A stretch of 64,000 nucleotides of DNA from Ascaphus truei (GCA_036426205.1 WSYH01002498.1:19357-83356); one strand, 5' to 3'. Positions 32,860 to 43,429 are shown, counted from the stretch's first letter. Notes: generated by a model not told the origin, from the sequence alone. Made by a program: numbers and translations.

Positions 32860-33990
32860 GTGTTGCGAGGGTGCATCGAGAACAAGGCGAGGTGCAGCGC
32901 CGACAATGGTTCGCCGTAGGTGTGTCAGAACGGGGTGGAGGATGCGCTGAGAACAGGTAGCTGAGTTGACATGCAGCACAGAACGGTGTGTTGACGGGAG
33001 GTTGGCATGCGCAGAAACAGGTGGTTTGCCAGAGGGTGTGAATGCGCAGAACAGGGTTTGCCGAGGGTGTGCAATGCGCAGAAACAGGTGCTTGGACCGC
33101 GGGTGTGCATGCGCAGAGATCGGGTGGTTTGACCGAGGACTGTCATGCGCGAAGACGGGGTGCCGAGGGTGTGCATGCGCAGAACGGCATGGTTTGCCGA
33201 AGGGGTGTGCTGCGCAGTAGAAGGGTGGTGACCGAGGCGTGGCCACGCGACAGAAACAGGTGGTTGACGGCGAGGTGTGTGCATCGCAGAAACATGGTGC
33301 CGAGGAAGCGAAGAAATGGGTGTGGTGCCGCGGGGTGCAATGCGCAGACAAATGGGTGTTGCACGGGGTGTGCATGCGCAGAGTGGACCGGGTGTGCTGC
33401 TGCAGAAAGGGTGGGTCTGCCGAGGTATGGCAGAGGGTTGCGAGCCCGGTCACGAAACAGGTGGGGGTTGCGAGGGCTGTGCATGCGCCAGAACGTGTAT
33501 CGTGGTTGTCTGAGAGGTGTGCATGCGCGAACAGTCCCTGGTCCCTGCTATCGTGATGCGCAGGTCGGTTGCCGGAGGTGTGCATGCGCAGAAACGGTGG
33601 TGTTGCGAGGGGTTGCATGCGCAGAACGGGTGGTTGTGCGAGGGTGTGCATGCGCAGAATGGCAGTGGTTTGCCGAGGGGTGTGCCATGCGCAGAAAGGT
33701 GGTTGCGAGGGTGTGCATGCGCATGAACTGAGGTGGTTGCCGAGAGAGTTGTGCATGCGCGAACGGGTGTGGATGGTGCGAGGGTGGCATGCGCAGGAAC
33801 AGGTGGTTGCCGAGGGTGTGCATGCGCAGAACGGGTGGTTGCCGAGGGTGTGCATGCGCAGAACGGGTGGTTGCCGAGGGTGTGCATGCGCAGAACGGGT
33901 GGTTGCCGAGGGTGTGCATGCGCAGAACGGGTGGTTGCCGATGGGTGCGCACGCACAGAAGGGAGACTTGATGGTTTGCACATGCGCACA
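32860..33990. repeat. 32-bp minisatellite containing TGTGCATGCGCAGAA
   Basis: About 34 units of GTTGCCGAGGGTGTGCATGC plus GCAGAACGGGTG, exact at 33800-33940 and indel-rich elsewhere. Each unit carries GCATGCGCA, close to the NRF1 consensus. Open frames on both strands are repeat shadows. Confidence 0.9.
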
Positions 33991-34099
33991 CGACGAAAAT
34001 CGCCAGTTCCACTTTCCAACGTTTTTTGCTTTGCGTCGGGCGCTTAGAATGGAACCCGCTGCATGCCCGGGGCCCTCCTGTACATACATACTGTATATA

Positions 34100-34188
34100 A
34101 CCTAATATAATGCACTGTATTACTGACAGGTAGGGGTAATGGCAGGCTTAACCTTTAACAGCAGCCATATTTACCCCAACCATCACAC
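34100..34188 (-). mobile_element. Start of the gypsy 3' LTR
   Basis: Read on the minus strand, TAAAGGAGGGAGG (34200-34188 region) is a polypurine tract directly followed by TGTGATGGTTGGGG, the expected TG start of the LTR. The LTR is truncated leftwards by the 32-bp minisatellite region. Confidence 0.6.
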
Positions 34189-34289
34189 CTCCCTCCTTTA
34201 GCGGAGAGCTCTGGGGTAACGACCTCAGCGGGTTCATCTCCAACCGTGACGCCTGAAGTTCAGGGTTAAGCCTGGCCTCGTTCATCCTG

Positions 34290-34560
34290 CCAGGAAAGTC
34301 CATCGGCATTGCCGTGCTCGCTCTCCTTTTTGTGCTGTACGGTAAAGTCATATTCTTGTAGGGTCAGGCACTCTTTCTCAACCGTAGCATAGGCAGCCTC
34401 CCGATCCAATAGCTAGTGGCTCAGATAAACAATTAGTTGTTCAACCCCATCAGCCCCCACCTGACTCAACACTGCACCAATGCCAAAATTAGAGGCATGA
34501 GTTTGGATCAGGAATCATGCTTCATAGTCTGGAGCTGCCAGGATTGGAGAGCTTACCAGG
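34290..34560 (-). pseudogene. Gypsy RNase H remnant
   Basis: Follows RT on the minus strand. The final motif GNADGLSWQDE (at about 34313-34283) is the typical end of a gypsy RNase H/chromodomain-less polyprotein. Stops and frame changes interrupt the rest, and the middle of the domain is hard to follow. Confidence 0.6.
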
Positions 34561-35463
34561 GCAGCCGTGGGGGCTGAGAAGGCACCCTCACACTCTGGTG
34601 ACCAGTTAACCGTGCGAGGGGGCCTATTTTTGTCAGGTCTGTCAAGGGTTTGGCCACAGCACTGTAATTGGGTACAAACTTGCGGTAATACCCTGCAGTT
34701 CCCAAGAAGGCTAGCACCTGTTTCTTGGTCTTGGGAACTGGCCACCCCACAATGGCTTTCACCTTGGCGGGCTCAGGCTTGAGATGCCCCCCGCCTACCC
34801 TGTGCCCGAGGTATACAATCTCTGCCATCCCTATTTGCCATTTGGCCAGTTTTAGCGTTAGCCCAGCCTCCTTGATGCGGGCTAGGACCACAGCTACATG
34901 GGTAAGATGGTCAGGCCAGGAATTACTACAGACCGCCAGGTCGTCTAAGTACACCCTGGCATATCCCTGCATTCCATCCAGCAGGCGATTGACCAGATGC
35001 TGGAAGGTAGCCGGTGCGTTCTTCATCCCAAATGGCATGACCGAAAATTCATACAAGCCACTTTGAGTGATGAAGGTCGACTTTTCCCACACCTCCTGGA
35101 TCAATGGGATCTGCCAGTACCCACAGATCCATTGTGGTCAGATAGCTTGCCCCGGCGAGCTCGTCTAGCAGCTCATCCATTCGGGGCATGGGATAGGCAT
35201 CCGACATGGTCTGGGCATGTAACTGCCGGTAGTCTATGCAGAAACGAGTGGTTCCATCCTTTTTGAGAACAAGGACCACTGGCGAGGCCCAGTGACTATA
35301 TGACCTGGAGATCACACCCCTTTTTCAATATTTTCCCAATTAACTCCACAGACACTCGATATGCAGGCTTACGGAGGGGCCTCTGATCACCAGTGTTGAC
35401 TGGATGATCAGTGATGTGAGTCCGTGCCGCTTGTCCGTGAACAGACTCCCATACCTTACTAAG
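34553..35463 (-). CDS. Gypsy reverse transcriptase, frameshifted
   Basis: The N-terminal part reads HWASPVVLVLKKDGTTRFCI and DYRQLHAQTMSDAYPMPRMD. The palm follows with EFSVMPFGMKNAPATFQHLV and the catalytic YLDD (YLDDLAVCS), then LGHRVGGGHLKPEPAKVKAI and FLGTAGYYRKFVPN, typical of Ty3/gypsy. The frame shifts between 35104 and 35049, where the GYWQIPL-like segment should be. The gene is therefore broken as assembled. Confidence 0.88.
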
Positions 35464-35464
35464 G

Positions 35465-35651
35465 CTGCGCTTATAGTGACGGCGACGTGACGTCGCGGCA
35501 AAACAAATGTATTGCTGCCATCGCGTGCACTTATTGTAGAAGCAACGCGACGGAGCAACGGCTTGGTCACGATCGCTGGAAGTCAAGTCAATTAGATTTT
35601 TCCAGCGACCCTAGCGTGACGTCACCGTCGGTGCGGGCAATGGCACTATAA
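35465..35651. mobile_element. MITE, GGCTGCGCTTATAGTG family, copy 2, inside gypsy
   Basis: Starts GGCTGCGCTTATAGTGACGG and ends GGCACTATAAGTGCAGCC, flanked on both sides by TAA. It lies between the integrase end and the RT start of the gypsy element. The MITE is therefore younger than the gypsy insertion, or was carried by it. The TAA flanks fit PIF/Harbinger-type target duplication. Confidence 0.8.
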
Positions 35652-35748
35652 GTGCAGCCTAACAACTCTTGCACCTGCTTCCGTTGGGAAGCCGCGAGCT
35701 GGGACCCTATCCCCACGTCCTCTACAGAGCCTCCCTGTATGGCCTCCC

Positions 35749-36770
35749 TTAGGAAATCATGCAGAGCACTGCTTGTTCATCTTCCAATGGTGGGCTACAC
35801 ACTGCCATCACCACCGGCCCACTTGCATGATATTGTTTTAACATGTTGATGTGGTAGCTCCAATGTCTACCCAACTCCTGATCCAAAGCTACCACGTAAT
35901 TTGACTCGTTCACCCTGCAGATTATCGGATACAGGCCAGACCAGGCAGCTAGGAGATTGTTCTGGCGAGTCGGCTTCAGAACAAGCACCTGCTTCCACGG
36001 GATGAACTCTCTACTACGGGCATTTCCATCATACCAGTGCTTATGCCGGGTCCGAGCTCCCTTTAGGTTAGCCTGCGCTAATCCCATCAGATCCGCCAAC
36101 CGATCTCTGAGCTCCACCACATACTGGAGCTCCGCCCATATAGAAGCTCGAAGGGTGAGAAGCTGGTCGACTCCTGCGGCACCTCCCTGAATGCAAACAG
36201 CAGGTGCTGCAGGTGTGTTTCCCAGTCCCCTCCTTCGGCCTTCCCAAATGCCCGCAGCATTTGTTTCAGGGTGCCATTGAACCGCTCACACAGTCCATTG
36301 GGTTGAGGGTGATAGGGGATGAAGCAGAGAGGGGTCACCCCGCATGCAGCCCAGAGACTTTGGAGCAGCTCACTCATGAACTGTGCTCCCTGGTCAGTCA
36401 GAATCTCACTAGGGAAAACTACCCTAGTAAAAATATTTATGAGCGCCTCGACCACCTTCCGGGTGTCAATGGACGAAAGAGCCACTGCCTCCGGGTACCT
36501 GGTTGCAAAGTCCACGACCGTTGGAATATACATTTTCCCCGATCTACTGGGGATCATCAGGGGCCCGATGTCTACTGCCACCCGCTGAAAGGGTTCCCCT
36601 ATCACTGGTAGTGCCCTCAGGGGGGCCTTCACCCGTTCGCCTTGCCTCCCTACTCGCTGGCAGGTATCAGGTGCGGCAGAACGCTGATGCCTCCCGTGAT
36701 ACCCCCGGCCAGTAGAAACTCTGGGTCAGCCTGGCTATCGTACGGATAACCTCCTGATCCCCTGCTATAT
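35749..36770 (-). CDS. Gypsy integrase
   Basis: An FYWPGVSRE-like N-terminal piece (near 36700) leads to the catalytic core: VDIGPL, then TDQGAQF, then NGLCERFNG. The spacing of 35 residues between the second Asp and the Glu gives a D,D-35-E core. The C-terminal part has the HKHWYDGNA and SYHINMLKQYH motifs of gypsy integrases. The frame changes around 36110, probably one indel. It is placed upstream of RT on the coding strand. Confidence 0.88.
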
Positions 36771-36781
36771 ATATATATATC

Positions 36782-36862
36782 AAAAAATAAATAGATGATA
36801 CCGTTCTGTGGCTAATCAAAAAATAAATAGATGATACCGTTCTATGGCTAGTTCATTTGAGT
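36782..36862. repeat. Two direct repeats (ATAAATAGATGATACCGTTC)
   Basis: Two near-identical units of about 42 bases, next to a TA dinucleotide run, at the broken 5' end of the gypsy element. Confidence 0.75.
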
Positions 36863-36869
36863 GCGGTAC

Positions 36870-37290
36870 ATATATATATATAAACAAAAAAACAAACAGA
36901 AGCGCAAGCTCCATAGCATGTAACTGTTTAAACAATAGAGTACAGTTATTAAAAAACTGCAGCCCAAAGGAATTGCACTTACAGGATTAAAAAAAAGCAT
37001 TCATACGTGGGAGAGAAATCTCTGTGTGTAGTCATCACCAGGGGTGGGGGAGTCCAAGATAGACAAAATGCACCTCATCAGCCCTCAGCAGCCACCAAAT
37101 CCTGTCACAAGCTGGCGCCATATCGCTATAGCTCTCAGTGCCTCCGCGTCCTTTGCTCCTGCATTGATCAGAAATTCTGCTGACTGGAACACTGGAACGC
37201 CCAGGACTCCACATGCACGCATCCGCACGTGATGACATCACCAACCCTACGCGTTTCGTCACGTAAAAGCGACTTCGTCAGGGGACGTCA
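36870..37290. mobile_element. Unclassified repeat ending in a GCGTTTCGTCACG stem
   Basis: It ends with CCTACGCGTTTCGTCACGTA and GCGACTTCGTCAGGGGACGT before a TA run. The TGACGAAG/CTTCGTCA halves can pair into a stem. This stem type recurs at dispersed places in amphibian DNA, but I could not assign a superfamily. The noisy copy is at about 51240-51685. Confidence 0.5.
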
Positions 37291-37320
37291 TCTATATATA
37301 TATATATATATATATTTATA

Positions 37321-37808
37321 AACTGTAAATATTACTGTATGTTCATTTGCATGTCTTAGACAGGTCTGCAACCCTGTCTCTCCCCATTATCGCCCAGCAT
37401 ACAGCGCTTCCACTGCAGCAAGGGATTCTGGGAAATGACATGCAAATGAGCTCTCAGTGCCACCTTTTGTCTCAAGCTCGTATTACACAAGCAAATCCTC
37501 AAGCCAATGCATGCTGTTTTAAACACAGCTTTTAGACAGAGGCTGGGATGAGATGCAAAGCCATTAAACCCACTCACAGACATGTTTCAACCTTGATGGG
37601 TATCATCAGTGTGAGGTTGGTTGTAATGGCATCTCATCCATTGTAATACGAGCTTGAGACAAAAGGTGGCACTGAGTGCTCATTTGCATATCATTTCCCA
37701 GAATCCCTTGCTGCAGTGGAAGCGCTGTATGCTGGGCGATAATGGGGAAAGACAGAGTTGCAGACCTGTCTAAGACATGCAAATGAACATACAGTAATAT
37801 TTACAGTT
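37321..37808. repeat. Near-perfect inverted repeat, about 165-base arms
   Basis: The left arm (37327-37490) and right arm (37645-37806) are reverse complements with only a few differences. Paired landmarks are ACTGTAAATATTACTGTATG with CATACAGTAATATTTACAGT, and CAAGGGATTCTGGGAAATGA with its complement. The spacer of about 155 bases contains smaller inverted words (GATGCAAAGCCATTA and TAATGGCATC). It sits beside a TA run. A foldback transposon or MITE is likely. Confidence 0.85.
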
Positions 37809-39086
37809 GCTTTTTGCTTTACTGTGGAGGGTTTTTGTCACTTTTTTTACCCACCATAACCTTAATAAATTGTGGATATAGATATATATATATCCAAATT
37901 GGGATATTATGGTGTTGGTGCTACTACTTGTTCAGGCCTAGGTCAGATACAGAATAACTTTACTCCAACTTAACAACTTGGTGGTTTATTGTATAACTTA
38001 GTAACACCAGCAGGGTATATCCCCTGGTCAGTCCCGGTGGTCTTGTGGTCCAAAGGTACAGGCAGGATGCAGTCTGATTTACCAGCTGTTTTGATCCCTT
38101 GCTCAGTTAAGAGATATTCTAAGACTAGATCTTTATTGCCTATAGGATTTAGTTATAATACTTTATACAGCTTTTTGCGGTGATTATATTGGCTCTCTGT
38201 TAGACTAGTGCTTGTGTCTCATTAGATATACAGTATTTGTAGGACTTTACGGCTTTATTTGGGACTGCCTATTTATGTGCTAGTAGTAGTATTTCAGGGT
38301 TTGTAGCAGGATTATGTGCAATATCCCACTGTAGGATACTGATCTACAGACAGTGTTCTACTCTAACTTGTATCCCCAGATGTGTGTTTGGCTTATGTGG
38401 GAGCACTAGTTTTATACAGGGATAAGGGAAGTACCTAGATTGGATTGACTCTAGGGAACGGACCAGAAGAAGGGGCTAGGAGCCCCGAAACGTTTCCCCT
38501 CTTATTTCCCTGTTTTTTGCCCCCTCCCCCTTTCCCCTTGTGCCTTAGATAGTGTCTCCATTGACTAGTATATTTTACCCCCCTTTTTGTGTGTTTCGTT
38601 ATTTATATAGTTCTTGTATATTGTATTGTTCTTGTATATTTCTGTTGTGATAATTAGCTTACATCATGATCAGTGTATTGCATGGATGTGTGTTCTACGG
38701 AATTTCAGCTATATATAAATTAAGTTTTTCTGACAATTATTGTTGCAATCGTATCTTTGTTAGAGTGCTGGGAACTCCCCCAATGTTATATATTGCAACT
38801 TTGGAGGAAATTAGGTTTCCTCCTTGTTCCCGTGCACCATTTCTATTTCTCAGTATGTTTCATTTTTAGGTGCTGCTAAAAACTGTATATATTAAGTGTA
38901 AAAAGTTTAAACCATCAGAGAGATCAAGATCAAAGAGTCCAGTTTGGACTGAGAGAAGTGGATTTAAATCCCGGCTTACTTTGCAGTCCTATAGCATAAG
39001 GACCAGGGCGGAGAATCCTCTTCTATACCATGTTTCCCGGTGGATAATAATTAGCAGACACCTCCAATATTTGATATTTTTTTCAG
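37809..39086. other. Intron stretch with one recurrent stem motif
   Basis: No exon. Near 38463-38500 ACCAGAAGAAGGGGCTAGGA and GCCCCGAAACGTTTCCCC form the same stem-and-GAAACG arrangement as at 37250. The remainder is AT-rich and unassigned, apart from the C/T-rich acceptor region before 39087. Confidence 0.5.
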
Positions 39087-39167
39087 GTGTGTGGTGATTC
39101 CAGCACAAGTAATATGGTCAACAAACTAACCCAGCTCACATCCCTGGTCTCCAGCTTGGAGGAGAAG
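39087..39167 (+). CDS. INPP5D: INPP5D exon: NMVNKLTQLTSLVSSLEEK
   Basis: 27 codons starting VCGDSSTS and ending in NMVNKLTQLTSLVSSLEEK, matching SHIP1 INMVSKLSQLTSLLSSIEDK, a predicted helix before the PH-related region. The acceptor is a T-rich tract plus TTTTTCAG (ending 39086), the donor is AAG then GTGAGA at 39168. Phase 0 on both sides. The damaged copy is at 53487-53569. Confidence 0.93.
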
Positions 39168-39345
39168 GTGAGAAAATAGTAACTATACCAACTTTCTGCC
39201 ATGGACACACTACCACTATAAGACAGATTTAAAAAGCCGTAGCCAATGCAGCTATCATTTCTACCCATCGGTTGTATGTTTTACACCACCCACACAACCA
39301 CATACACAATTAAACACTCCAATGTCGTGTTGTTTCTCGTTTCAG

Positions 39346-39417
39346 GTAAAAACCGTTTTATTGGAAGGTTCTGAAGTGAAACATCGACGCTCTCTCATCC
39401 CTCCAATAACATTTGAG
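39346..39417 (+). CDS. INPP5D: INPP5D exon: SLIPPITFE segment
   Basis: 24 codons, VKTVLLEGSEVKHRR then SLIPPITFE, matching SHIP1 VKALLHEGPESPHRPSLIPPVTFE. It lies 178 bases after the previous exon. The acceptor is CTCGTTTCAG (ending 39345), the donor is GAG then GTAATC at 39418. Phase 0 on both sides. The damaged copy at 53746-53814 is three bases shorter. Confidence 0.94.
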
Positions 39418-39584
39418 GTAATCTTTCTGTTCCATGACCTGCATCTATTGAGTTACATATCCTATCCTATTCTTCGTATTATGTACAAAGTGTCATACGG
39501 TGTTGTGTAAATGGAGATACAGAAGCAGAACCTGAATCTTCAGAAATCCTAATTCCCTGAAGTGACTGAGGCACATATTGAGTT

Positions 39585-39690
39585 ATTTACTACAGTGCAT
39601 TTCCATAAGGCATCTTCCAGCCCAGAAGACACATTACTGCCCATTCAAGTCAATGGGCTATAAAGCGTCTTCCTGCGTCAGACGGTGGGT
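39585..39690. mobile_element. Short palindromic element, AAGGYRTCTTC family, copy 1
   Basis: Contains TTTCCATAAGGCATCTTCCA, a CCCATTCAAGTCAATGGGCT palindrome and GCGTCTTCCTGCG. It is related to 43712-43828 and 46475-46605. All three lie within about 250 bases of an INPP5D exon. Confidence 0.55.
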
Positions 39691-40074
39691 CATCCTAGAG
39701 ATGATCCATCAACAAACTCACTGGAAGTTGTGACATCACGTTGCATTAGAGTATGAGTTGAGGGGCACTTTGACTGAGTTCCGTTAAGTGGCTCGTCCCT
39801 CTGCGATATATGCAGGGTCTGAGAATCTGAAAAAGAATGAAGTCACTACAAGTTGAGAGGGCCTGAATGGATTAGCGCTATGCCGCACAGAGACTCACGT
39901 GCGGACAAAGCAGATAAGACACGCTGAGCTCAACATTGCGGAGGCCCCAGCTAATACTCAGCATGAAAAATGTCAGCATAGCTCACCAACCTATACAGTG
40001 ATAATGAAAGCGGTGAGACAGTGGAACCTCTATTTTTCTAACCGAAGAGTGGTCGGCAGGGACAGCTTGCAAAA

Positions 40075-40335
40075 TCGGGGGGTCCGGTGCGGGGCCTCTC
40101 CCCTACCTGTGCGGTGGTTGTGTTGGCGCTAGAGGAAGCTCACCCAAGGGTTCCTGGCAAAGAAGTTGAGACCCACGGAAGTTGGGCCCGGGTTCCGGGA
40201 TCGTCGCCGCAACCACTCCACAGGTGGGGACCCGGGAGGGTGAGGGGGCGGGGGGAGAACAGCACGGGGCCTGGTGCAGTCGCCCCATTGGCACCACCAC
40301 CAAGCCGGCCCTCCACTGGTCGCTTCCCTAAGGAA
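40075..40335. other. GC-rich repeat-like segment
   Basis: A CpG-containing stretch with GGGGCCTCTCCCCTACC, CAAGGGTTCCTGGCAAAGAA and CCGGCCCTCCACTGGTCGC. It looks like the GC-rich interior of a hAT-type MITE (compare 2680-2935). It has no splice context or domain, so I do not call it an exon. The noisy copy is at 54470-54735. Confidence 0.4.
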
Positions 40336-40937
40336 ATGAAAAGAGAAGAACTACAAAGGGGCGTCTATATTGAGATTCTACATCAACTTTAATGCTAAAA
40401 AGTTGTAGAAACCTTCATAAATGTGCGTTATATCTATGAAAGCTTCATAGATATGACGCATAACTCGTTGTTTAAAATGATTTTTTGACGCACTGCGTCA
40501 TGTTTAATGCCTGATTGATACACTTTCAATTCAAACAGAATTTAGTTTTTTTTATTATTTATACCTGTTAAGTAATTATAAAATATTACTGTAATATTAT
40601 TTATAATAGCAGTACGGTGAAAATAATAATATATTTTGTTTACCTACAAAATCTGATGCTGTGTCCAATACATTTTACATTGATACATAGCAACTTAATT
40701 CTGCACTTACAGTACCAACAGACTTTTTTTGGTTTTTACTCCAAGTTGAACGGCGGACGATTTTGTCGCACTTTCTACGTTTTTGTGCGAGTACAAAAAC
40801 ATGATTTTTTTAAAATTATTATTACATTCCAATAACATTTGTACATCTAGTTCAGGCCACTTATTTGCCACTCCCAAAATATGAAAACAACTCATTTTTT
40901 TGTACACAGATCCTCAAATCTATATCAAGGAATTAAA
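40336..40937. other. AT-rich intron, nothing recognised
   Basis: One local inverted sequence near 40432-40465 (CTATGAAAGCTTCATAG with flanking GCGTTATAT and ATGACGCAT) could form a small hairpin. No gene is seen. Confidence 0.55.
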
Positions 40938-41033
40938 GTTGGACAGGACAGTTGGACAGGACAGTTGGACAGGACAGTTGGACAGGACAGTTGGACAGGA
41001 CAGTTGGACAAGACAGTTGGACAAGACAGTTGG
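40938..41033. repeat. 13-bp tandem repeat GTTGGACAGGACA
   Basis: Seven head-to-tail units, the last two with the variant GACAAGACA. The copy at 55316-55405 is the same array with indels. Confidence 0.92.
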
Positions 41034-41372
41034 CCCTATTTGCTGATGCTGGGTTGTTATTTTTCATAAATCCAGAAGTTAGCATTCCGGAAATAGCAAA
41101 ATAATACACAAAAATGGACCACTGTTTCCAGATTATAAGGAACATTTTAATAAGTTAAAGCTCCTGAATCATCTTGATTAAAATATTTTTATTTCAGCTT
41201 TTGTTCTCTCTTTTTAAATTAGCAAAGAAAAAAAGCTCACCTATAAATTAATGAATGGATCCCAATTTGTTATATATTGTTACACCAAAAATTAATGTAA
41301 ATATGAAAAATGTATGACGTAAAGTTTCCATTACAAGAATTATTTACTAAGTAGGAGATTTCATTACTACAT

Positions 41373-42945
41373 AGTTATATAGTTATATAGTTACATAGTA
41401 GATTGGGTTGAAAAAATACATACGTCCATCAAGTTCAACCTATACTAAATTTAGATGACAGATACATTATCCTATAGCTATACTTGCTTATTGATCCAGA
41501 GGAAGGCAAACAAAAAACCCCAGTGACATATCATCCAATGATATCTCATACGGGGAAAAATAAATTCCTTCCTGACTCAAAGAATTGGCAATCAGATTAT
41601 TCCCTGGATTAACATCCTTCCCATGTACGGATGCAGTGGCCATAAATTTACAAAATCACGCGGTTTATACCACGGAATACCAATGTCATGGCGCGGGATT
41701 GCTTCCAATCTTACCGCCTTAAGACGCGAGTGCAGAAAATGGCATTTTATTGTTGTGGCTTTTAAACACCTGAAATTGACACAGCAGCACAGTACTGTGC
41801 ACATTACAATTAATTCATTCCATTGCATTTAATTGCACACAATCCATGAAATTCAAACAAAGCAACCACAATAATCACGTGTGCATGGGGCGATTGGCTG
41901 CGTTCATACCGCGTGGAGTACAGCAGCGCACACGAAAAGGGCGCCGGGATTTCTTAAAATAATGGCCGCTGCATCTGTATACTTATTTGGTGTATCCCTG
42001 TATACCTTTCCTTTCTAAAAAGAGGTCCAACCTTTTTTTGAACAAATCTATTGTATCTGCCATCACAGTCTCCATGGATAATGAATTTCACATTTTAACT
42101 GCCCATTCTGTAATGAACCCTTTCCTTTGTTGCTGGTGAAATCGTCTTTCCTCAACCTAAAGGGATGGCCCCTGAGTCCTTTGTACTGCCCTTGGGATGA
42201 ATAGTTCTTTTGAAAGCTCCTTGTCCCTGAATATAGTTGTATATAGTTATCATATCCCCTCTTTTCTAATGTAAATAAATCTAATTTAGCTAGCCTCTCC
42301 TCATAAGTTAGATTGTCCATCCCCTTTATTAATTTGGTGGCTCTTCTCTGCGCACTCTCTAGTTCCATAATGTCTTTTCTAAGGATTGGTGCCCAAAATT
42401 GTACTCCATATTCAAGGTGTGGTCTTACCAACGCTTTATAAAGGGGCATAATTATGATTACTTCCCTTCCATCCATTGCCCGTTTGATGCAAGATAAGAT
42501 CTTGTTTGCCTTTGCAGCTACTGCATGACTTTGGGCACTATTGCTAAGCCTGCTGTCTACAAGCACTCCTAAATCCTTCTCCATCAAGGATTCCCCCAAT
42601 TTAACCCCATTTAATTTGTAAGTCATCTGTTTATTCTTATATCCCAAATGCATAACCTTACATTTATCTGTATTAAACCTCATCTGCCATTTACCTGCCC
42701 ACATTTCCAGTCTCTCCAAGTCCTTCTGGGGGGGAATTATATCCTGCTCTGATTCTATTACCTTACACAATTTAGTGTCATCGGCAAAGACGGAGACTTT
42801 GCTCTCGATCCCAACCTCAAGGTCATTAATAAACAAGTTAAAAAGCAGGGGTCCCAGTACCGATCCCTGAGGTACTCCACTCACGACTTTAGCCCAACCT
42901 GAAAAAGTTCCATTTATGACAACCCTCTGTTGTCTGTTCTTCTAC
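41373..42945 (-). mobile_element. CR1 retrotransposon, 3' part
   Basis: On the minus strand an open frame of 273 codons (42884-42063) carries SGVPQGSVLGPLLFNLFIND, the catalytic FADD, NTDKCKVMHLG, SCIKRAMDGRE, LEYGVQFWAPILRK and [10 protein letters not shown], the palm-to-C-terminus of CR1 reverse transcriptase. The 3' UTR runs to GGTTGAACTTGATGGACG and ends in a TATATAGTTACATAG-type tail (41373-41400). The 5' end is truncated near 42945. Confidence 0.92.
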
Positions 42946-43190
42946 TCTTGCAGTTCTGCATGGAAAAGTAATTTTCCCTGCCATTGTATTATTTTTACAT
43001 TTTCTGATACTAATGTTCTAATCCTAATTGAAATATTATTTGTTTGTTTTATGATGTTATATTTGTGATTTTCCCCATCCTTTTGTATTGCTAAAGAAAA
43101 ACTCCCCCCCTCCGCCCCAATAATATCATATATTATTTTCCTATGTTCTTATGACCCAACACTTCTTGAAACTAATAAACATCGGTTTTC
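42946..43190. other. AT-rich intron before the VKADSLGI exon
   Basis: No repeat identified. It ends in a strong TTTTCCTTTCTCCTGCAG acceptor region. Confidence 0.5.
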
Positions 43191-43203
43191 CTTTCTCCTG
43201 CAG

Positions 43204-43327
43204 GTTAAAGCTGACTCTCTGGGCATCTCCCAGAAAACTCACCTGAAAGTTGACGTGGAACTTGGGAAACTTATCATGAAAAAGTCCAAGGACGGCCCAG
43301 ACGATAAATTCTATCACAGCACAAAAA
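43204..43327 (+). CDS. INPP5D: INPP5D exon: PH-related domain, first part
   Basis: Encodes VKADSLGISQKTHLKVDVEL, then GKLIMKKSKDGPDDKFYHST, matching SHIP1 VKAESLGIPQKMQLKVDVES and GKLIIKKSKDGSEDKFY. This part of SHIP1 is a PH-related module that helps bind PI(3,4,5)P3. The SKDG and LKVDVE residues separate SHIP1 from SHIP2. The acceptor is CTCCTGCAG (ending 43203), the donor is GTATGT at 43328. Phase 0 in, phase 1 out. The damaged copy is at 57568-57690. Confidence 0.94.
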
Positions 43328-43429
43328 GTATGTTTATTTTAGGAACGGCTGTTGTACCAAGGAAGAAATACACAGTATGATCACTCCCAGCTCCTGAGAA
43401 GTACAGATTGGACACAAACAGAATAGCTC

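Larger units (their letters stand above)
34100..36770 (-). mobile_element. Ty3/gypsy retrotransposon, 5'-truncated, INT before RT
   Basis: On the minus strand the order is integrase (36770-35760), MITE insertion, reverse transcriptase (35460-34600), RNase H end (34560-34290), polypurine tract and part of an LTR. Standard gypsy elements have RT before INT. INT before RT with gypsy-type domains is the arrangement known from Gmr1-like elements. Gag, protease and 5' LTR are missing, since the sequence breaks at a TA microsatellite near 36770. A noisy duplicate of part of it lies at 49235-51020. Confidence 0.85.

Noticed and set aside
32860..33990. Possible CRISPR array
   Set aside because: Units are directly adjacent without unique spacers, no cas gene is present, and the window is vertebrate DNA.
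32830..34089. 419-codon minus-strand open frame with HPRQPPVLRMHT repeats
   Set aside because: Translation of the 32-bp minisatellite. Frames on both strands are open and shift with unit length.
40075..40335. GC-rich open frame as a coding exon
   Set aside because: No SHIP1 counterpart is missing at this position. The flanking exons 39346-39417 and 43204-43327 join in phase, and the segment resembles MITE interiors.
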